Assembly: GCA_964423505.1 (NCBI GenBank)
Contig: CAYREX010000010.1
Span: 40,875-104,874, forward strand
From: CAYREX01 sp964423505
GTDB lineage: Bacteria; Fermentibacterota; Fermentibacteria; Fermentibacterales; JCC-6
DNA length: 64,000 bases
Direction of reading: 5' to 3'
Both the position numbers and the translations under genes were made by a program. Shown piece after piece: positions 34,327 through 43,448 of the stretch. Each line of letters starts with the position of its first letter. Within the stretch, counting starts at the first letter, position 1. Below the pieces are notes generated by a model. The model was not told where the DNA came from. It was given only the letters and a program-made list of their open reading frames with translations, and searched no databases.

Positions 34327-37300
34327 TCAGGAATCGAGGATCCTTCGAACGGACCTCAGCAGCTCATCGGCCGAATAGGGTTTCTGCAGTAGAGACAGCC
34401 CATCGTGGAGCACGAAATCCGTGTGGACCGCGTTCTCGGAATAGCCGCTGGTGTAGAGTACCTTCACTCCCGGGTCCGTCTTCCTTATCTCCTTCGTGAC
34501 CCGGTCGCCGCCCATCTTCGGCATGATGACGTCCAGCAGCAGGAGGTCCACTTCCGGCCCCCTCCTGAACTCGTAGACGGCTTCTTCACCGTCAGCTACG
34601 GTGATTACACTGTATCCCGCCTTCGCAAGGATCTTCTCCGCCAGGTTGCGCACCAGATCGTCATCCTCGGCCAGGAGGATGGTCTCCTCGCCACCGCTCA
34701 CGGCGCCGTCCAGCCGCACTCCCACCTCCTCCGCCTTCAGCTCGGATACGGGGAGGTAGACCTTGAAGGTTGACCCCTTCCCCTCCTCGCTGTACGCGTT
34801 GATCATGCCGTCGTGCTGCTTGACGATACCGTAGACAGTGGCCAGGCCGATGCCGGTCCCCTTCTCCCTCTCCTTCGTGGTGAAGAAGGGTTCGAACACC
34901 CTTTCCATCGTCTCCCGGCTCATGCCCACTCCCGTGTCGGTCACCTGGAGCAGTACGTACCTCCCGGGAACCGCCCAGGCGTGGCCGGCACAGTAGGTGG
35001 AATCGATGATCACAGACATGGACTCGATAGTGAGAACGCCGCCCGAAGGCATGGCGTCTCGGGCATTGAGGCAGAGGTTCATGAGCACCTGCTCTATCAT
35101 CCCGGCATCCGCCTCGATGGAGCCTACAGAGCTCCCCGGAAGCCATTCGAGACGGATGTGCTCGCCGATGAGCCTTCGGATCATCTTCAGCGAGTTCTCC
35201 ACCAGCTCGTTGAAGTCCAGGGTACTCATGCTCATCACCTGCCTGCGGCTGAAGAGCAGCAGCTGCCTGGTCAGGTCCGATGCCCTCCCGGCAGCCTCGA
35301 GAATACCCTCCAGGTCCTCCCGGACATGGCCACCGGAGAACTCTTCCCCCAGCATCTGGGCGTGTCCGAGGATGACCTGGAGCATATTGTTGAAATCGTG
35401 AGCGACCCCTCCCGCCAGCTGTCCTATGGCCTCCATCTTCTGGCTCTGCAGAAGCTGTCTCTGGAGCTCCTCCCTGTCTGTCTCGGCGCGAATCCTGATC
35501 TCTCGCTCACGCATGGCGGCGAGCGCGTAGCCCAGATCGCCTGCCATCTCGGACAGCAGCTCCTTCTCCTCCGCGTCGAGTGAGACATGACGCTCCAGGG
35601 TGACCAGGAGATAACCGTAGGTTACTCCAGAATGCTCGAGCAGTACGCATACCCTCTGGTTCTCGGACTGGTATCCGCTCAGGGCGCAGTCGGAGCAGAC
35701 CGCTTCCCGGTCGACCACCACCAGACGGTCCTCTCCCGCACGGTCGAAGCAGCTCGGGAGCTCTCCTCCGGAGAACAGCTCGTCGAGCTCGTCCTCCGGA
35801 GGCCGTATCCCGGCGCATCCCCACTGCTTCACGTTTCCAGCCTCGTCGACTGTCACGATTATCGCGGCGGAGTAGCTGCGGTGCTCGACCAGTATGCTCA
35901 CGGCTTTCTCGAGGAGCAGCTCCGGGGCCGTCTCCCTCACTATCAGCTGGTTGATGTCCCGTATCGCCCGAAGGACGTGATTGAGGTGCTCTATCCTCAG
36001 CTCCCTCTCCTTCGTCCCCGTTATGTCCTGGATGTAGCCCCTGACCTTTGTCACTCTACCGTTCTCCGTCACGGGGAAGCCCTCGGTCCGTACCCATTTC
36101 TCCGCTCCGTCAACGGATCGGAACTCGCATTCCAGCTCGTAGGGCTCGCCCCTCTCGATGCTCCTCGCGAAAGCCATCTCGAGCTTCCCGCGGTCCTCCG
36201 GCGCGTAGCATGCCAGGCTCATCCGGAGAGGGTCCTCCATCTCGCTCAGATCCCGCTCCGGGGCAAACCCGTGGATTCGGAAGGTCTCACTCGTCCAGTG
36301 GTGCTCATCCCTCGTCACGTCGTAATCCCAGCCGCCGATACCGGCCGTCTTCTGGGCGTAGTCGAGCAGAGCCCGGCTCCTCTCCAGCTCCGCCGTCCTG
36401 TGCCTTACCTGCCTTCTAAGGAGCCGCACCCACAAGGTCCCCAGCACAACGAGAAGGAGCAGAGGAGCCACGAAGATCATCACCCGGCGGAGCGCCTCGG
36501 AGAAGGTAACGGGCTCTTCGTCCGGGTAGCTGCCCATCCATTCCTCGAAGACCCTCCTGTAGGCTCCGGTCTCCATCACCACCCGAAGGCCTTCGCTCAG
36601 CTCCGCAAGGAGCGCGTCGTTGCCCTGCTTCACGGAGAAGCAGTATCCGGGAGAGAGTAGCGGGGTACCGCCCATCTCCAGGAACCACCCGTTGCTCTCC
36701 TGGAAGTAGACCGCCGAAAGCCGGGCCACCAGGGCGCAGTCGCTCTCGCCGGAGATCAGCGCCCGCAGTGCCTCCTCCTGGGAGACGCGCGGGACTATCC
36801 CGCCCTCATGGTCCTGCTGCACCAGGTAGTCGTGGGCTATGTCCTCCTCCTGGACGGAGACCGAGAGGCCGCTCATCTCGTCGTAGGAGTCCGGAGGCTC
36901 CCCCTCGGCGACAACGGGAACGTAATGGACCGTGGTGTGAGGCTGCGTGAAATCGAACTCCAGGTCACGGGCCGGAGAGTAGAACATGCCGGTTATGGCG
37001 TCTATCCTGCCGGTTTCCAGGTCCTCCCTCACGTCCGCCCAGTCGTCCAGGCGCACATCGATGTCCAGGCCCACTTCCGCGGCGGCCAGCCTCATGAGGT
37101 CGACGTTCAGTCCGGCGGGATTCCCCAGGGAATCGGAGAACTCGAAAGGCGGGAAGTCGCTGTCCCCTCCCACGATGATATCCCTGGAATCGGGGATCTC
37201 CATTCCGGCGAACCACTCCGCGTGTAGGTAGGAGTAGGTGCCGTCGACCATCACGATTGCCAGGCCCTCGTTGAGAACCTCCAGCAGCTCCGCGTCTCCC

Positions 37301-37923
37301 TCCCCTACTGCGAAGCAGAAGTCCTGCCTGAACTCGGTCAGGGGCCAGTCGAGGATCGTCACGTTCTCAACGTCCAGCTCGCTTATCAGCCGGACCCCCA
37401 CCAGCCGCTGAAGGACCACCGCGTCGACTTCCCCTTCTGAGAGCATGACGAGGGCATCCTCGAAGGTAGCAGTGGTTACGAGCGAGTCTCCGTAACCCTC
37501 CCTCAGAAGGAACTCTTCAGCGTTGTCACCGGCCATGACCCCTATGGTGAGGTCGTCCAGGTCTTCCGCCGAATGGACTGAATCGCAGTCGGCCCTGACC
37601 GCTACCGCCCCGGTCTGGGTCATGTAGGGGAACGTGAAATCGAAGATGTCCTCGCGCTCGGGGGTTCTTCCCACCAGGGGAAGGCAGTCCACCCCGCCCT
37701 CGGCCAGCCATTCCTTCACCTCGGCCCAGGAACCGGTCTCGTAGGTAGCCTGGTGCCCCATCGTCCCCAGGGCGGCGTCCAGGAGCTCCACGGAGAAACC
37801 GGCAGCTCTTCCGGAGTCGTCTTCGTAGCAGAAGGGGGGGTAGTCGTACTCGCAGCCCGAACGGTAGACCTCCGAAGAAGCCGAGGCGGCGAAGACGATG
37901 AGTATCATGGCCAGGACTCTCAC
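34327..37923 (-). CDS. BvgS-like hybrid sensor histidine kinase (two periplasmic solute-binding domains, PAS, GAF-like, HisKA, HATPase, receiver)
   Basis: 1198 residues. A signal peptide (AMILIVFAASASS) is followed by two type 3 periplasmic solute-binding domains (~20-240 and ~245-470; DYPPFCYEDDSGRAAGFSVEL and DFPPFEFSDSLGNPAGLNVDL mark their starts), a membrane helix (VAPLLLLVVLGTLWV, ~490), a PAS domain with WTSETFRIHGF, a GAF-like domain (~665-815), HisKA with GGVAHDFNNMLQVILGH, and an ATPase domain with N box NLCLNARDAM, DTGVGM and GTGIGLATV. The C-terminal receiver domain has LLLLDVIMPKMGG and the Lys of LLQKP. It senses an external amino-acid-like ligand and relays phosphate internally. 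No Hpt protein or DNA-binding regulator is adjacent, so the output partner is elsewhere. Its own promoter is at 38049-38077. Confidence 0.92.
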   Translation of the reverse strand: MRVLAMILIVFAASASSEVYRSGCEYDYPPFCYEDDSGRAAGFSVELLDAALGTMGHQATYETGSWAEVKEWLAEGGVDCLPLVGRTPEREDIFDFTFPYMTQTGAVAVRADCDSVHSAEDLDDLTIGVMAGDNAEEFLLREGYGDSLVTTATFEDALVMLSEGEVDAVVLQRLVGVRLISELDVENVTILDWPLTEFRQDFCFAVGEGDAELLEVLNEGLAIVMVDGTYSYLHAEWFAGMEIPDSRDIIVGGDSDFPPFEFSDSLGNPAGLNVDLMRLAAAEVGLDIDVRLDDWADVREDLETGRIDAITGMFYSPARDLEFDFTQPHTTVHYVPVVAEGEPPDSYDEMSGLSVSVQEEDIAHDYLVQQDHEGGIVPRVSQEEALRALISGESDCALVARLSAVYFQESNGWFLEMGGTPLLSPGYCFSVKQGNDALLAELSEGLRVVMETGAYRRVFEEWMGSYPDEEPVTFSEALRRVMIFVAPLLLLVVLGTLWVRLLRRQVRHRTAELERSRALLDYAQKTAGIGGWDYDVTRDEHHWTSETFRIHGFAPERDLSEMEDPLRMSLACYAPEDRGKLEMAFARSIERGEPYELECEFRSVDGAEKWVRTEGFPVTENGRVTKVRGYIQDITGTKERELRIEHLNHVLRAIRDINQLIVRETAPELLLEKAVSILVEHRSYSAAIIVTVDEAGNVKQWGCAGIRPPEDELDELFSGGELPSCFDRAGEDRLVVVDREAVCSDCALSGYQSENQRVCVLLEHSGVTYGYLLVTLERHVSLDAEEKELLSEMAGDLGYALAAMREREIRIRAETDREELQRQLLQSQKMEAIGQLAGGVAHDFNNMLQVILGHAQMLGEEFSGGHVREDLEGILEAAGRASDLTRQLLLFSRRQVMSMSTLDFNELVENSLKMIRRLIGEHIRLEWLPGSSVGSIEADAGMIEQVLMNLCLNARDAMPSGGVLTIESMSVIIDSTYCAGHAWAVPGRYVLLQVTDTGVGMSRETMERVFEPFFTTKEREKGTGIGLATVYGIVKQHDGMINAYSEEGKGSTFKVYLPVSELKAEEVGVRLDGAVSGGEETILLAEDDDLVRNLAEKILAKAGYSVITVADGEEAVYEFRRGPEVDLLLLDVIMPKMGGDRVTKEIRKTDPGVKVLYTSGYSENAVHTDFVLHDGLSLLQKPYSADELLRSVRRILDS

Positions 37924-38048
37924 GATGCCCGCTCCTCTAGCCTGTAGCCTGTGAATGCCGATGAGCTACCGGCGGTAGAGCGGAGATCGTCCGCCGGTCG
38001 AAGCGCCGGAGGACGATTCTCGCCCGCATTTGGTACCGCCGGCAAGTC

Positions 38049-38077
38049 AGCATACGCCGCATCTCGCGGGAGGTCAA
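38049..38077 (-). promoter_or_regulatory. Promoter for the hybrid kinase
   Basis: Minus strand TTGACC, 17 bp, TATGCT. Leader about 120 nt to the ATG at 37923. Confidence 0.65.
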
Positions 38078-38191
38078 CAGACCCTCGATCGACGGTCTCC
38101 GGAAGCCCTCCCGAAGGCTCGACTCAACGCCGTGCGGTGCGGCTCTCGAGCGACCCCGGCCTGCGGAATCTCCCGATGATCCCGCGAGCGG

Positions 38192-39709
38192 CTACCCTGC
38201 CGTGGCCGCCGCCCTCTCCTCCGGGCCCATTGCCGCCAGTCGCCGGACCCGGTCTACGTCCAGGCCCAGTCCCTCGGCCACCCTTCGGCCGTAGTCCTCG
38301 TCCGCCTTCCAGAACAGCGCCGTCTGCCGGAGCTGTATTCTCTCGATGGCGCCTCCCAGATGGCCCACTATGTTGGCCACCAGGTGCTCCCGGGCGGTGT
38401 CGTCCATCACCTTGCGGTAGAGGTCGCCTGCCTGGACGAAATCGGCGTCCCGAAGCTCAACCGTATGCCGCCAGGCGGTTCCCCGGACGTCCACCGGGGG
38501 CACCGGCCGCGACCCGTCGGGGTCGGGGGCCCCGAAGGAGTTGGGCCAGTAGTTCGGACCGGCCCCGCCGTTGCCGTCGGTACGCATCGCACCGTCGCGC
38601 TGGTAGTTCTGCGCGCCCTTCATTCCCCGCGGCCGGTTCACCGGTATCAGGTGGTAGTTGGGCCCAAGCCGGTGGCGGTGGGTGTCGGGATAGGCGAAGA
38701 TCCGGGCCTGGAACATCTTGTCGTAGGAAGGCCCAGTCCCCGCCGGCAGGTTGCCGGGGGAGAAGGCCGCCTGCTCCACGTCGGCGAAGTAGTTCTCGGG
38801 GTTGTGGTTCAGGACCATCTTCCCCACCGGGATCATGGGGAAGTCCCCGTGCGGCCACACCTTGGTGACGTCGAAGGGGTTGAACGGGAACTCCTCGGCC
38901 TGCTGCGGCGTCATTATCTGCGCCTCCACGCTCCAGGAGGGGTAGTCGGCGCCCTCGATGGCCTCGAAGAGGTCGCGGGTGGAGAAGTCGGGGTCGATCC
39001 CCCGCATCTCGTCCGCCTTCTCCCCGGTGAAGTTCTTGATGCCCTGGTCGGTCTTGAAGTGCAGCTTCACCCAGACGTAGTCGCCCTTTTCGTTGTACCA
39101 CATGTAGGCATGCCCGCCGTAGCCGTTCATGTGCCTGTGGCCCCAGGGCGTGCCCCGGTCGGAGAACAGGATGGTGACCTGGTGTATGGACTCCGGGGTG
39201 AGGGAGAGGAAGTCCCAGAACATGTCCGGGTTCTTCAGGTTGGTCTCCGGATCCCGCTTCTGGGTATGGATGAAATCGGGGAACTTCATGGCGTCGCGGA
39301 TGAAGAACACCGGTGTGTTGTTGCCCACCATGTCGAAGTTGCCGTCCTCGGTGTAGAACTTGACGGCGAAGCCCCGCGGGTCGCGCTCGGTGTCCGCCGA
39401 GCCCTTCTCCCCTCCCACGGTGGAGAACCGGGCGAAGACCTCGGTCCGCCTGCCCACCTCGGAGAGGAAGCCGGCGCACGTGTGCTCCGAGAGGTCGTTG
39501 GTGACCTCGAAGTAGCCGAAGGCGCCGGCCCCCTTGGCATGCACGACGCGCTCGGGTATACGCTCGCGGGTGAAGTGGGCCAGCTTCTCCGTCAGGTGTA
39601 CGTCCTGCATCAGTACCGGGCCCCGGTCGCCTGCCGTCTGCGAGGTCAGGTCGTCCTCCACGGTATTGCCGTGGTCGGTGGTGAACCTCTCGTTCTCATC
39701 CCTCTTCAT
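38192..39709 (-). CDS. katA: Monofunctional heme catalase, small-subunit type
   Basis: 505 residues, normal for clade 3 (small-subunit) catalases. The N terminus TTDHGNTVEDD, distal histidine in RVVHAKGAGAFGYFEV (His57), the NNTPVFFIRDA block with the distal Asn, and the proximal heme tyrosine in RIFAYPDTHRHRLGPN are all intact; LTPESIHQVTILFSDRGTP is also typical. It dismutates hydrogen peroxide in the cytoplasm. Its start lies inside the 3' end of the perR-like gene (14-bp overlap), so enzyme and regulator form one transcript and the catalase is likely derepressed by peroxide. Its presence implies at least occasional oxygen exposure. Confidence 0.97.
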   Translation of the reverse strand: MKRDENERFTTDHGNTVEDDLTSQTAGDRGPVLMQDVHLTEKLAHFTRERIPERVVHAKGAGAFGYFEVTNDLSEHTCAGFLSEVGRRTEVFARFSTVGGEKGSADTERDPRGFAVKFYTEDGNFDMVGNNTPVFFIRDAMKFPDFIHTQKRDPETNLKNPDMFWDFLSLTPESIHQVTILFSDRGTPWGHRHMNGYGGHAYMWYNEKGDYVWVKLHFKTDQGIKNFTGEKADEMRGIDPDFSTRDLFEAIEGADYPSWSVEAQIMTPQQAEEFPFNPFDVTKVWPHGDFPMIPVGKMVLNHNPENYFADVEQAAFSPGNLPAGTGPSYDKMFQARIFAYPDTHRHRLGPNYHLIPVNRPRGMKGAQNYQRDGAMRTDGNGGAGPNYWPNSFGAPDPDGSRPVPPVDVRGTAWRHTVELRDADFVQAGDLYRKVMDDTAREHLVANIVGHLGGAIERIQLRQTALFWKADEDYGRRVAEGLGLDVDRVRRLAAMGPEERAAATAG

Positions 39710-40154
39710 CCGAAGCTCCTCTCCTCGTTCGATGCTCTTCCTCGGCGCAGCGGTTGCAGATCCCCCTTACCTCGACGTGGGCGTCCAGTACCGAGCCCAG
39801 CCGCAGGGCGTCCTCCGGTATCTCTATGTCGTCCAGCTCCCTGCTGGTGAAGTCGATGGTCCCGCCGCACCTGGTGCAGACGAAATGGTGGTGGGCCTCC
39901 AGCAGGGCGTCAAAGCGGACGCGGTCCCCTGTGGTCACCAGGGGCCGGAGCAGCCCCAGCTCCACCAGCTTCCAGAGGGTCCTGTAGACAGTGTCCAGGG
40001 AGATGGAGGGAAGGCGTCTCCGGACGGCCCCGTGGACCTCGGCGGCCCCGGGATGCCCGCTGCTGCCTACCATCTCCCGGTACACCTCCACCCGCTGTGG
40101 GGTCATCCTGAGCCCGGCGGCGCCCAGTGCTCTTCTCAGCTCCTCCAGCTCCAT
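39696..40154 (-). CDS. perR: PerR-type Fur-family regulator
   Basis: 152 residues. The winged-helix part reads LRMTPQRVEVYREM and ISLDTVYRTLWKLVELGL. The metal part has RFDALLEAHHHFVCTRCG and a second CNRC at the C terminus, giving the structural zinc site. The regulatory-site residue aligned to Asp85 of B. subtilis PerR is Asp (RFDA), not Glu as in Fur, and a second Asp (TIDF) is kept; this favours peroxide sensing. It overlaps the catalase gene, the usual regulatory target. The AT-rich stretch just upstream (40165-40215) is the likely autoregulated operator. Confidence 0.88.
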   Translation of the reverse strand: MELEELRRALGAAGLRMTPQRVEVYREMVGSSGHPGAAEVHGAVRRRLPSISLDTVYRTLWKLVELGLLRPLVTTGDRVRFDALLEAHHHFVCTRCGGTIDFTSRELDDIEIPEDALRLGSVLDAHVEVRGICNRCAEEEHRTRRGASDEEG

Positions 40155-40164
40155 CGGGTCTCCC

Positions 40165-40223
40165 CACGCTTACCGTAATGATTCGTATTTAGTAAATATT
40201 CTTGATTATTCTCGGCGCGTCAA
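40165..40223 (-). promoter_or_regulatory. Promoter/operator region of perR-katA
   Basis: An AT-rich island in GC-rich surroundings. Minus strand TTGACG (40218-40223) is followed by 17 bp and AATATT, or 19 bp and TATTTA. Downstream are A/T-rich inverted elements (including TTACGGTAA at 40170-40178) where a PerR box would be expected. No exact match to the B. subtilis PerR consensus. Confidence 0.4.
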
Positions 40224-40443
40224 CGCCAGCCGGGAGGGAGTCAGAGCCGCCCTGCATGTCAGGCGAAGTGCAGCCGGCCCTCTGCTGTCTCCCCCGAGCC
40301 CGTCCCCGGCCGCCAACGGCATTCTTCCCCCGGGGCGAGAGGACGAAAGTGTGGGTCCGGTCAGAGTCAGTGATCCGCCGGAAAGTCCCGGATGCGCTTG
40401 GGTCGAAGCGGTCATCGCCGGTGGCTCACGGACCGGCACCGGG

Positions 40444-42273
40444 CTACTCGATCAGAACGAACCTGGCCGAACGGGTGCCGCTCCCAGTGCTCAGGACGCA
40501 CGTGTAGACACCGGGGGGAAGCTCGCCCAACTGCACCCGGTTCCCGCCGGCCGGATGCTCTTCACGGATACGCTCCACCACCCTTCCGGACAGGTCGTAG
40601 ACGCAGAGGGAGACGGTTCCCGAAGTACAAAGGCCGAAGGCTGCAGATGGAGCACCGAGGGCGGGATTGGGGGTAATCGCCAGGGAGAGCGGGCTCCCGG
40701 TCGTCGAACGTGCCGTCTCCCCGATACGGACCTCGTCCCAGCGCAGAGCGACATCCTGCAGCAGGGGCGTGACCTCTCCGTCGGAGGTGCTCAGCACCGC
40801 CCTGTACTGCACGTACCTCTCCAGCTGCCCGGGGAGCACTCCCGGCGAGACCATGGGCTCCGACCACTCTCCCATGTGCTTGTAGTCGAAGGAGGTCTTG
40901 TACTGCATGCAGAGAGAGGTCCCGGCGGGCTCCGAGCAGGACCAGTCGATGGCGGCCCATGCCGGCGTACAGGAGGTGTCCAGTATGCTGGACTCCAGGT
41001 AGCCGACCGACGAGTAGCTGCCGACGTCCCACCATGAGACGAGGTCGTCGTAGAGAACGGCTCCTATCACGTCCGGCGCCCCGTCGGAGTCCACGTCGGC
41101 CACGTCCACGTCGTAGACGTAATCCGCCTTCCCGTCGACGATGTGCCGCTCCCAGGCCGTTCCCCGGCCGTCCAGGTTCTCCCACCAGGAGACATCGTCC
41201 GAGTACATCGCGCAGCCGACGACGTCCGGGTCGCCGTCGCCGTCCATGTCCCGGCCGAGTGCCCGGCAGGCGCCGTAGTACCCGGCCTGCACAGTGTGCC
41301 TGGTCCAGGCCCTGCCCCCGTCCAGCTCGTTCTCCCACCAGCATATGACGCGCTCGTCGGATGCCGCGCCGAGGACGTCCGGGTCGCCGTCGCCGTCCAT
41401 GTCGGTCGCGTCCACCGAGCAGGAGTACTCGAAGAACGGGTCTATCACCCCGGCGGTCGACCAGCTCCCCCCAAAACCGTCCATGTTCTCGAACCACACC
41501 GTCCTGTCGCCGCTCCTCTCGGCCACGAGCAGGTCGCCGTCCCCGTCGCCGTCCAGGTCCGAGGAGCAGCAGCTCCAGGGATGGTCCAGCTCCGTGGATA
41601 CTTCGTGGGGAACCCAGTAGGCACCGATGTCACCAGGGTTCTCCCACCACACGAGACCTCCGGTGAAGTAGACGCAGCCGACCATGTCGGTGTGGCCGTC
41701 CAGGTCCATGTCCATCGGGAAGAGAGAGCGTACCCCGGACCTGGTGCCGTCCACCAGGTGCCGCCGGGAGAACTGACCGGAGCCTTCGTTCTCCCACCAG
41801 GCGACGATATCCTCGTAGGGTGCCGCCCCCATAACGTCCTGGTCGCCGTCGCCGTCCATGTCGGCGGCGTTAACGGCCCTGCAGAACTGCAGGTCACCGA
41901 CCACCTGGTGGACCGCCCAGTCGGTCCCCGTACCGTCCAGGTTCTCGCACCAGACTATCCTGTGGTCGTAGGTGGCCGCAGCCAGTATGTCGAGGTCGCC
42001 GTCCCCGTCGATGTCGCAGCAGAGCGCCTCCTGCGCATGATAGCAGTCGTCGTAGACAACGTGCTCGTCGGAGGGCCAGAGGGTGACCTCCCCCTGCACC
42101 TCCCAGACTGCGTCGGTGTCCAGCCTGAACTGAGTCCCGAGCTCCAAAACCGGACCGTTGACCCCGGGGCCGCCGGACCAGTCGGTCTGGAAGGCCTCCC
42201 CTGCCATTGCCGGCAGGGAGGCTGCCGGGCAGAGGAGGAGCGACAGGAGAGCCGCACCGGCGAGCCTCGGCAC
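40444..42273 (-). CDS. Secreted FG-GAP/VCBS repeat protein with T9SS-type C-terminal sorting domain
   Basis: 609 residues from a GTG at 42271-42273 with GGGAGG 8 nt upstream; a longer reading from 42348 lacks such a site. Signal peptide LAGAALLSLLLCPAASLPAMA. Seven or so repeats of about 50 residues follow, each with a calcium-binding loop of the form D-x-DGDGD-x-D (CDIDGDGDLDIL, ADMDGDGDQDVM, TDMDGDGDPDVLG, RDMDGDGDPDVVG), which fold as an FG-GAP/integrin-like beta-propeller, often a surface adhesin or binding scaffold. A linker with aromatic residues follows, and the last ~80 residues (LAITPNPALGAPSAAFGL ... ELPPGVYTCVLSTG) are a T9SS sorting domain. Promoter candidate at 42380-42408. Confidence 0.88.
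   Translation of the reverse strand: MPRLAGAALLSLLLCPAASLPAMAGEAFQTDWSGGPGVNGPVLELGTQFRLDTDAVWEVQGEVTLWPSDEHVVYDDCYHAQEALCCDIDGDGDLDILAAATYDHRIVWCENLDGTGTDWAVHQVVGDLQFCRAVNAADMDGDGDQDVMGAAPYEDIVAWWENEGSGQFSRRHLVDGTRSGVRSLFPMDMDLDGHTDMVGCVYFTGGLVWWENPGDIGAYWVPHEVSTELDHPWSCCSSDLDGDGDGDLLVAERSGDRTVWFENMDGFGGSWSTAGVIDPFFEYSCSVDATDMDGDGDPDVLGAASDERVICWWENELDGGRAWTRHTVQAGYYGACRALGRDMDGDGDPDVVGCAMYSDDVSWWENLDGRGTAWERHIVDGKADYVYDVDVADVDSDGAPDVIGAVLYDDLVSWWDVGSYSSVGYLESSILDTSCTPAWAAIDWSCSEPAGTSLCMQYKTSFDYKHMGEWSEPMVSPGVLPGQLERYVQYRAVLSTSDGEVTPLLQDVALRWDEVRIGETARSTTGSPLSLAITPNPALGAPSAAFGLCTSGTVSLCVYDLSGRVVERIREEHPAGGNRVQLGELPPGVYTCVLSTGSGTRSARFVLIE
41221..41862 (-). repeat. Near-identical 29-30-bp coding repeats of FG-GAP calcium loops
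   Basis: A 30-bp sequence at 41221-41250 recurs exactly at 41374-41403 and with one mismatch over 29 bp at 41834-41862. They encode the DMDGDGDPDV loops of successive propeller blades, indicating recent duplication or gene conversion among blades. Confidence 0.7.
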
Positions 42274-42379
42274 CAGCCTGCCTCCCTTTCCAGAACGCAC
42301 CGTGATAGGCCTCACCGGCGATTGTATCCAGGATACGGGCATTTCCACGTTCCTTCAGCGAGCAGTCCGTCTGATGGAG

Positions 42380-42408
42380 AGCTTACGGGAAGACCCAGCC
42401 AATGACAG
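42380..42408 (-). promoter_or_regulatory. Promoter for the FG-GAP protein
   Basis: Minus strand CTGTCA, 17 bp, TAAGCT. Leader about 100 nt to the GTG at 42273. Confidence 0.4.
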
Positions 42409-42455
42409 GCAGAGCACCGCGTGAGCTCTACTTCAATCTCCATTGCAGGTACCCC

Positions 42456-43448
42456 TCAACACCTGTCCGGCAAGTATCTGCTGAACAGCAGGACGGCTGG
42501 AGCGGTAATCACGGGAACCATCTCATTGAATATCCTCAACTCGCCATTCAGATTTCCTGCCAGGAGCATTACGGCGAAGAAGAAAGGGAACATAATGGTC
42601 AGGACAAGAACTCTGGGGGGTACCTTTCCGAAACAGAAGGGGATGGCGAGCCACAATCCCCCGAACATGCAGAGTAGGCTAAGTCCTTCGGGCTTCAGGT
42701 TCAGCATCGATTTAAGATAGATGATATTGTACTTGAAGGAGTTCACGTAGTAGGGGGCATCGATTCCCCCGCCGAAGAAGTGCATACGGGCTGCTTTGAT
42801 CACCGCCCATATCGCGGCCAGCACCAACAAGTGCAGGAGGAGGGAAGAGAGTCTCCGCTTCCGAATCTGGAGAATCAGCATCGCCGGGAGAAGGAATATG
42901 GACGACTCTCTGTTCAGGGCAGCAAGCAGGAAGACAAGGTGAAAGGCAGAGGACTTCTCCTTGTAAAGAAATAACAGACCGAGCATGAACAGCAGCATCG
43001 CCGGGAAATCCTCAGGATACATGATCTCACTAAGGACGGTATAGTTCCAGAATATGGGTACGATGATAAAAGGTGCAAGCAGTATCGATCTTGCCGATGG
43101 AAGTTCCCCGGCAACTTCCAGCATTGCTCTGAAGGCATACAGTATCCCGGTCAGGGTCAGGACCGTCAGGATGTATGAAGATGCCTCAATCGAGAGACCG
43201 AAGATGGTGAAGAATCTCAGGAGGACAATGGAGAGGATCCTGGATGTGGCAAATGTGGCAGTACCCCCAAGCTCATATCTCTCGCGGACCAGCAGGGTGT
43301 AATGCTCGTCGAGAAAGGAGAACTGTATGGCGGAGAAAGTGATGGCTAGAAGGAGGTAGAGTATCATATGCGCATGGAAGCCGGCCGCAAGCTTATCCCG
43401 CATAGACCATCGCTTCCCATCTCTGGTATGAGCTCCCGGAAATCTCAT
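42456..43448 (-). CDS. Polytopic membrane protein of unknown function in a low-GC segment
   Basis: 330 residues with about eight to nine membrane helices (MILYLLLAITFSAIQF, ILTVLTLTGILYAF, ILLAPFIIVPIFW, FPAMLLFMLGLLFLY, VLVLTIMFPFFFAVMLLAG). Near the N terminus is a loop FLDEHYTLLVRERYELGG and mid-protein an ALNRESSIFLLP segment; D-E-H and N-R-E-S loops recall GT-C/PMT-type glycosyltransferases or Wzy-like proteins, but I cannot place it in a family. Base composition is clearly lower in G+C than all neighbours, with AT-rich third positions, suggesting transfer. Start ATG at 43448 has a poor RBS; Met at 43403 is an alternative. The nearest promoter (43737-43765) implies a ~280-nt leader. Confidence 0.65.
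   Translation of the reverse strand: MRFPGAHTRDGKRWSMRDKLAAGFHAHMILYLLLAITFSAIQFSFLDEHYTLLVRERYELGGTATFATSRILSIVLLRFFTIFGLSIEASSYILTVLTLTGILYAFRAMLEVAGELPSARSILLAPFIIVPIFWNYTVLSEIMYPEDFPAMLLFMLGLLFLYKEKSSAFHLVFLLAALNRESSIFLLPAMLILQIRKRRLSSLLLHLLVLAAIWAVIKAARMHFFGGGIDAPYYVNSFKYNIIYLKSMLNLKPEGLSLLCMFGGLWLAIPFCFGKVPPRVLVLTIMFPFFFAVMLLAGNLNGELRIFNEMVPVITAPAVLLFSRYLPDRC

Noticed and set aside
40206..40443. Possible small gene between perR and the FG-GAP gene
   Set aside because: Frames on both strands lack RBS and recognisable sequence; most likely 5' untranslated and intergenic DNA.
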